A stretch of DNA of 27,893 nt from Fibrobacter sp. UBA4373 (GTDB lineage Bacteria > Fibrobacterota > Fibrobacteria > Fibrobacterales > Fibrobacteraceae): assembly GCA_002390045.1 (NCBI GenBank), contig DGSB01000033.1:1-27893 (forward strand). Reading direction: 5' to 3'. The notes below the pieces were generated by a model. The model made no database searches and had not been told where the DNA came from. It saw only the letters and a list, made by a program, of their open reading frames with translations. Shown here one piece after another: positions 23,336 through 27,893 of this stretch. Within the stretch, counting starts at the first letter, position 1; every line of letters starts with the position of its first letter. The position numbers were made by a program, and so were the translations under genes.

Positions 23336-26167
23336 ATGGCAAACGAGTTCCTGGATAAATTCCTAGACCACGTTAAAACCAAGTCGAGTGAAATCGCTCT
23401 CGGCGATGGCAATATTGTTTATTCGTGGAAAGAATACGGCATCCTTTCCGGAAAGGTTTACGCTTATTTAAAAGACAGAGGTATCGGCAAAGAGCAAATC
23501 GTCGGGATTCGGCTAGGACGCGGCCTTGCCCAGCTCATCTGTGAAATCGGAATTCTCCGAAACGGAAGCGCTTTTGTGGCTCTCGATACGGATTCCGTTC
23601 CCGAAGACCGCTCCCGCTATATCGAAAAGAACAGCGAATGCGTTTTGATTCTCAGCGAAAAGGAATGGAACGAGATCCTCGATTACCGCTCCGAAGAAGG
23701 TTACAATCCAGAACCCGACGATCGCAATTTAGCATTTGCCGTTTACACAAGCGGTTCTACAGGAAGGCCGAAAGGCGCTCTGCATGAGCGAGGCTCGCTC
23801 ACCCAGTCCGGACATTCCGTCTACAACGGATCCACTTCGATGATTGAAGGGTTCGACCGTTTTGGCGTGCTCATTCCCCAATCCATGGCGGCGGCTTTGA
23901 TTTTTACCATCAAATCCACGTTCATGGGGGCCTCCGTTTTTATTCCGCCGCTTTCTGTTGTGAAAGACCCTTCGCAGCTTCATCATTTTCTCGAAGAATT
24001 TCACATTACAAACGTTTTTGCGCCACCGGTCCTTGTTCCTCTGATCGAGTCCGCCAAAAGCCTTCGTTTGATTCTTGTCGGGGGCGAACTTTGCATTCAT
24101 ACCTTTAGCGAAAAAGTACCGCTCTACCAGATTTATGCGGCAAGCGAATCGATGTTCGTCCTGAATACGACACGGATCTATAAAGAAGATCCCTTGCCTA
24201 CGCTTGAAGTTCCTGCTCCGGAGAACAAGGTTCAAATCGTCGACGGAGAACTTTGTTTTTACAATCCCTATTTCAGAGGTTACGCAGGCGACCCGGATGC
24301 GACCCGAAGCGTTTTTTTGCAAAACGACACAGTCCGTCTGGAAGATAAGATTTACCGCAGCCGAGACGGCGCCAAATGGGATGAAAAAGGGCGCTTGGTT
24401 GTCACGGGACGTTTGGACGACATGTTCAAAATCAACGGGAACCGCGTAGAACCCGGAGAAGTCGAATCCGCATTCAAATCGATCTGCGGGGCAAAAGAAG
24501 CTGCCATGCTCAAATTCGACGTCGGAAACCGTTCGGTCACCGTCATGTTCTATACGCAGCCGCAGCATGCCAATCAAACGGTAAACCTGTGGAAGGAGCA
24601 GCTTTCCAAGAACCTTCCGCATTACATGATCCCGACTTATTTTGTACAGATCCGCGAATTTCCGCACCTGCGAAATGGAAAGCTCAACCGTCGTAGACTT
24701 TTCTGCCCGGATTTTTCAAAGCTGCGCCCGGAATACGTTGCACCCGAAACCGAAATTCAAAAGGAAATCGCAAGCGCTTTTGAAGAATCTCTCGAAATCA
24801 GCCACGTCGGTCTCGATGACGATTTCTTTTTGCTCGGAGGCGATTCCATTGCCGCCATGGAGCTTTTGCTAAGTCTCGAAAAGTACGCCTTGCAACTGCA
24901 AGACATCGATTCGGGGAAAACCGTGGGCGGAATTGCGGAAATTTTAACGGAACGCGGAATCGTGTCAAATGTTCCCAAATCCGTAGCGCAAAAGAAATCC
25001 TATCCGCTGCTCCTCACGCAAAAACACATGCTCTTGCAGCAGCTTGAAAATTCCGGATTTTCACCGCTTTGGTTAAATGTTCAGCTGGAAATTCCCAAAG
25101 GAACAAGCCTAGAAAAATTCAAGTCCGCTGTCGATTCGACCCTTCAAGCGCACCCTGCATTTCTTTTTGTCTTTGAACAAGAAAAGGATCAATATCGGCA
25201 ACGATTTGCCCCGGAGCTTTTTAAGCCGACCGAAATTCAAATCGTCGAAGATCTCCACAAAGAACGTTCCCGATTCTTTAAGCCAGGAAAGATTCTCGGA
25301 GAACCTCTTTACCGCGCCCGAATTTTCAAGGATTCACAAAAAGCCGTTTTCGTTTTAACGGTCAACCACGCGATGATCGACGGTTCTTCGCTATCGATGT
25401 TCATCTGCGATTTGCAAAGGACGCTCAACGGAAAAATTCCCGTTAAGGATTCCTATTTCGAAGCTCTGGAAGAATTCGAAAGATTCTTCACGCCCGAAAA
25501 CAAAAGCGCCTTGTCCGAATTCGAAAAAAAATCCGAGGCGATTTTTCAAGAATACGCGACACTTCCCTCGCCCGATTTTCAAGGAATGTGGGGAGCCTGT
25601 GCAAAAACATCCGAAAGGGATGTTCCTGCCACGCCTTATCTCCCGACAGAAATTTATGCGTACGCCTATGCGAAAACTCTCCACGAGTACAATCAAACCG
25701 ATAAAGTCGCATTCGTCATTACGCATCACGGAAAAGTCACCGAAGCGCAGCTCCAGTGCTGCGGGAATTTTGCCTCGGACATTTTGATTTCATTAAATTT
25801 TGACGGCACGTCGGATCTAGAGCTTTTTAAGAATCTCCGCGCTCAAATTCAAAAGGCGCTCAAAAGCCCTTACCGCCCCGTGCTCCCGCCCATGAGCGCC
25901 GTCATCTATCAGTCGAATGTCCTGGAGATGAAGCTCTTTGGAATCAATGTGGCGGAATCCTATATCCAGTCCGACTTTGACATCGCTGAAAACGCTTTAA
26001 ATGTTCATATCTTTAAAAAGAACGGGCGAATGAAGCTCATTTGCGAATTCGACTCGGCGCGATTTAAACGAGAAAGCATGGAAAAATTTTCGGAGCTTCT
26101 CCAAAAGAATATCGAGGACATGGATTCTCGGAAGGAATTTCTCTTTAACCTGCGAGGAACACTTTGA
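23336..26167 (+). CDS. Single-module A-PCP-C nonribosomal peptide synthetase
   Basis: A 943-residue one-module synthetase. Adenylation domain (about residues 1-460): YTSGSTGRPKGA at about 136-147 (A3), YRSRDGAKWDEKGRLVVTGR then DDMFKINGNRVEPGEVE (A7-A8), and the catalytic Lys in LRNGKLNRRRL (A10). Carrier domain (about 470-540): DDDFFLLGGDSIAAMELL, phosphopantetheine on Ser504. Condensation-like domain (about 560-940): NHAMIDGSS, the HxxxDG site with His678; the first His of HHxxxDG is Asn. The usual A4/A5 core motifs are replaced, and I cannot find the Asp that normally binds an alpha-amino group, so the substrate may not be a standard amino acid. There is no thioesterase or reductase, so the C domain probably releases by transfer to an acceptor. 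The ATG at 23336 gives a natural start, but its ribosome site is poor. Confidence 0.85.
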   Translation: MANEFLDKFLDHVKTKSSEIALGDGNIVYSWKEYGILSGKVYAYLKDRGIGKEQIVGIRLGRGLAQLICEIGILRNGSAFVALDTDSVPEDRSRYIEKNSECVLILSEKEWNEILDYRSEEGYNPEPDDRNLAFAVYTSGSTGRPKGALHERGSLTQSGHSVYNGSTSMIEGFDRFGVLIPQSMAAALIFTIKSTFMGASVFIPPLSVVKDPSQLHHFLEEFHITNVFAPPVLVPLIESAKSLRLILVGGELCIHTFSEKVPLYQIYAASESMFVLNTTRIYKEDPLPTLEVPAPENKVQIVDGELCFYNPYFRGYAGDPDATRSVFLQNDTVRLEDKIYRSRDGAKWDEKGRLVVTGRLDDMFKINGNRVEPGEVESAFKSICGAKEAAMLKFDVGNRSVTVMFYTQPQHANQTVNLWKEQLSKNLPHYMIPTYFVQIREFPHLRNGKLNRRRLFCPDFSKLRPEYVAPETEIQKEIASAFEESLEISHVGLDDDFFLLGGDSIAAMELLLSLEKYALQLQDIDSGKTVGGIAEILTERGIVSNVPKSVAQKKSYPLLLTQKHMLLQQLENSGFSPLWLNVQLEIPKGTSLEKFKSAVDSTLQAHPAFLFVFEQEKDQYRQRFAPELFKPTEIQIVEDLHKERSRFFKPGKILGEPLYRARIFKDSQKAVFVLTVNHAMIDGSSLSMFICDLQRTLNGKIPVKDSYFEALEEFERFFTPENKSALSEFEKKSEAIFQEYATLPSPDFQGMWGACAKTSERDVPATPYLPTEIYAYAYAKTLHEYNQTDKVAFVITHHGKVTEAQLQCCGNFASDILISLNFDGTSDLELFKNLRAQIQKALKSPYRPVLPPMSAVIYQSNVLEMKLFGINVAESYIQSDFDIAENALNVHIFKKNGRMKLICEFDSARFKRESMEKFSELLQKNIEDMDSRKEFLFNLRGTL
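26154..26158 (+). promoter_or_regulatory. Ribosome-binding site that fixes a TTG start
   Basis: GAGGA lies five bases before the TTG at 26164. It supports initiation at TTG and translational coupling through the TTGA overlap with the synthetase stop codon. The next ATG lies 13 codons inside the first membrane helix and has no ribosome site. Confidence 0.7.
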
Positions 26168-27888
26168 AGAACGTTTCGTTCTGCGGAAAGAAATTCAATT
26201 CGATGCTTTTTTCCGCGACAATCGTGATGATTGTCGTTGTTGTTCTTTTGCTTTCTGATCTCGCAATTGCAGGGAACATCATCGGAGAAAAAGCTGTGGC
26301 GGCCATCAACTTGCTCCGGACGCCCTACATGCTCGTTCTCGGTTTAAGCTCTATCATTAGCCAAGGCTCTTCTCTTTTATATTCCCTGAAAATGGGTGAA
26401 TTCGACAAAAAGGCTGCCGATAAAATCTTTGGTCAAGGACTTCTGGGAGCGGGAATTCTCTGCGGAATTATTTTCATTCTTTATTCGCTAGGGCTCGATC
26501 CTTATTTTTCATACCTGAATACCGATCCGGAAACGGAGCAGCTCGCCAAAGAATATGCCCGATTTTATATTCCGACACTAGCCATTTACCCGATGTACAT
26601 GTACATCGCCGCAATGGTCTATACGGACGGCGATGAAATTCTGAGCCTGATCGCAAACCTCTTTTTGATCTTTGGAAATATCGGGCTTTCCATTGCGATG
26701 GGCTTAAAAATCGGCATGGCAGGCGTTGCGCTCGGATCTTTTGTCGGCGTATTCGCCTGTACAGCGGTCACATGCCTGCATTTCATCAAAAAGACAAATT
26801 CGCTAAAGCCAAAACTTTTTGTCAGCCTTCGATCCTTATGGGATATGGCTAAATACAGTTTTGTCGATGCGGGCATCTACATTTATTTTGCCATTCAAAG
26901 TTTTATTCTGACCAAGCTCATCATTACTCAGTTCGGCGTCAAGCATCTGGAAGTTTACTCTGTCATCGTCGGACTTTGGCAGCTGACCCTTATCTTTGAT
27001 GGAGTCGGCCAAGCGTTCTGCCCACTCGTGAACGTTTACCGCGGTGAAGGGAACATTCCGGGAATCCAAAAAACCATGCGCTATTCCTTCCGGACCTCTC
27101 TCATCGAAGGCTTGGCGATGACACTTGTCCTCTTTGCGTTTGCGGATTTCGTCCCGGTGATTTTTGACATTCAAAATGCAGAGCTTGCAACGGAAACCAT
27201 CCATGCAGTCCGCATTTGCAGCGTTTCGCTAACAGCGACTTCTATCCTATTCTTGCTGACTTCCTATTACCTGCTTACCGAAAAAATCACGCATGCAGTC
27301 CTCATCTGCTTTTTTAAGGACTTGTTCATGCCCACGCTGTTCGCAGTTCCCCTTGCCTTGCTTTTAGGCTTAGACTTCCTGTGGGTGGGCCTCGCCTTGG
27401 CTCCGGCATTCGCTTTGGGAATCAGCATTTTTGTCACCATCAAACGCTTCGGGAAAAAAGGTTTCCCTCTTTACGTAGACAACATAGCAGACAAAATTCA
27501 AAGCTTCAACTTTATCATTGAAGATGAATCCGTCGTCAATGCTCGCGATACAATCGAAAAGATTCTAACGGAACACAACGCAAGCAAGCGCACAATCATG
27601 CGTTCCATGTTGCTGATCGAAGAACTTTTTATGCTGATCAAGGAAAAAAATCCCGACAAGAAAGTGACCGCCGAACTGACGGTTTTCCTTTCCGAAAACT
27701 CGGTCAAATATGTGATCCGCGATGACGGAATCATTTTCGATATCACAGAAGAAGATGATCCTCTCGCCTCGATCCGCGGATTTATCGTCGCATCGATGAT
27801 GCACAAGCAGACTGTCCGCAAGAACCTGACAACGACAAGCTTTAACCGAAACATGTTCGTTCTTCCATTACAAATGGATACGAACTAA
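26164..27888 (+). CDS. MATE-family carrier fused to histidine-kinase-like ATPase domain
   Basis: A 574-residue fusion read from a TTG start that overlaps the synthetase stop codon (TTGA). Residues about 1-435 are a MATE/MOP-superfamily membrane protein with about twelve helices (typical stretches GEKAVAAINLLRTPYMLVLGL and IISQGSSLLYSLKMGE near the start). Residues about 445-574 are a soluble domain whose order matches a GHKL/HATPase_c fold of the RsbW type: helix with IEELFMLIKEKN in the N-box position, then VIRDDGIIFDIT as the G1-box-like DxG motif. The usual N-box Asn is not obvious, so ATP binding or kinase activity may be degenerate. It probably exports or flips the synthetase product, under control of the phosphatase encoded upstream. 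The gene ends five bases before the window edge, so the next gene is not visible. Confidence 0.82.
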   Translation: MKNVSFCGKKFNSMLFSATIVMIVVVVLLLSDLAIAGNIIGEKAVAAINLLRTPYMLVLGLSSIISQGSSLLYSLKMGEFDKKAADKIFGQGLLGAGILCGIIFILYSLGLDPYFSYLNTDPETEQLAKEYARFYIPTLAIYPMYMYIAAMVYTDGDEILSLIANLFLIFGNIGLSIAMGLKIGMAGVALGSFVGVFACTAVTCLHFIKKTNSLKPKLFVSLRSLWDMAKYSFVDAGIYIYFAIQSFILTKLIITQFGVKHLEVYSVIVGLWQLTLIFDGVGQAFCPLVNVYRGEGNIPGIQKTMRYSFRTSLIEGLAMTLVLFAFADFVPVIFDIQNAELATETIHAVRICSVSLTATSILFLLTSYYLLTEKITHAVLICFFKDLFMPTLFAVPLALLLGLDFLWVGLALAPAFALGISIFVTIKRFGKKGFPLYVDNIADKIQSFNFIIEDESVVNARDTIEKILTEHNASKRTIMRSMLLIEELFMLIKEKNPDKKVTAELTVFLSENSVKYVIRDDGIIFDITEEDDPLASIRGFIVASMMHKQTVRKNLTTTSFNRNMFVLPLQMDTN

Positions 27889-27893
27889 AAAAA

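Overview
The window reads as a chromosomal segment of a Gram-negative, fibre-degrading bacterium, most likely Fibrobacter or a close relative (Fibrobacterota). The pointers are a stand-alone type IV pilin with a very short leader, two lipoproteins, a glycoside hydrolase family 5 enzyme in a housekeeping operon and mid-range GC. This placement is an inference from gene content, not a database result. I see no rRNA, tRNA, CRISPR array, transposase or phage gene. Coding density is very high.

Layout, left to right. (1) 1-1938 (+): the 3' end of dnaK, a strong intrinsic terminator, then dnaJ. (2) 1967-5402 (+): three genes joined by ATGA overlaps, encoding a C39-like papain-fold peptidase, an ATP-grasp ligase with a RimK-like N-terminal extension, and a glutamate-cysteine-ligase-2-type amidoligase. 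This is a predicted but poorly understood peptide or amide synthesis cassette. A likely functional partner, an N-formylglutamate amidohydrolase-like enzyme, sits at 10096-10803. (3) 5403-10070 (mostly -): thiamin thiazole synthesis, with a promoter and TPP riboswitch followed by thiS-thiF-thiG-thiH. A pilin gene on the opposite strand separates this group from thiE. (4) 10872-15181 (-): an envelope glycosylation operon (GT-C membrane glycosyltransferase with an NPCBM domain, a GT28-like glycosyltransferase, and a protein of unknown function). (5) 15248-17525 (-): a lipoprotein and hemN. (6) 17573-19675 (+): NlpC/P60 lipoprotein, pheA and rph, followed by a terminator and a candidate small RNA on the minus strand. 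(7) 19948-27888 (+): a five-gene run of cvfB-like RNA-binding protein, cytoplasmic GH5, membrane SpoIIE-type phosphatase, a one-module A-PCP-C synthetase, and a MATE transporter fused to a histidine-kinase-like ATPase domain.

Two regions stand out. The 21883-27888 block looks like a coherent and possibly undescribed system: a one-module nonribosomal synthetase makes a small product, a MATE-type carrier moves it, and a PP2C/SpoIIE phosphatase paired with an RsbW-like ATPase domain welded to the carrier could switch production or transport. The amidoligase cassette at 1967-5402 has all the parts needed to build and trim a gamma-glutamyl-like or tag peptide whose identity is unknown. Smaller points of interest are a well-folded candidate sRNA (about 19690-19806), a TPP riboswitch whose 3' end is the ribosome-binding site of thiS, and a possible leaderless promoter for the amidohydrolase gene.
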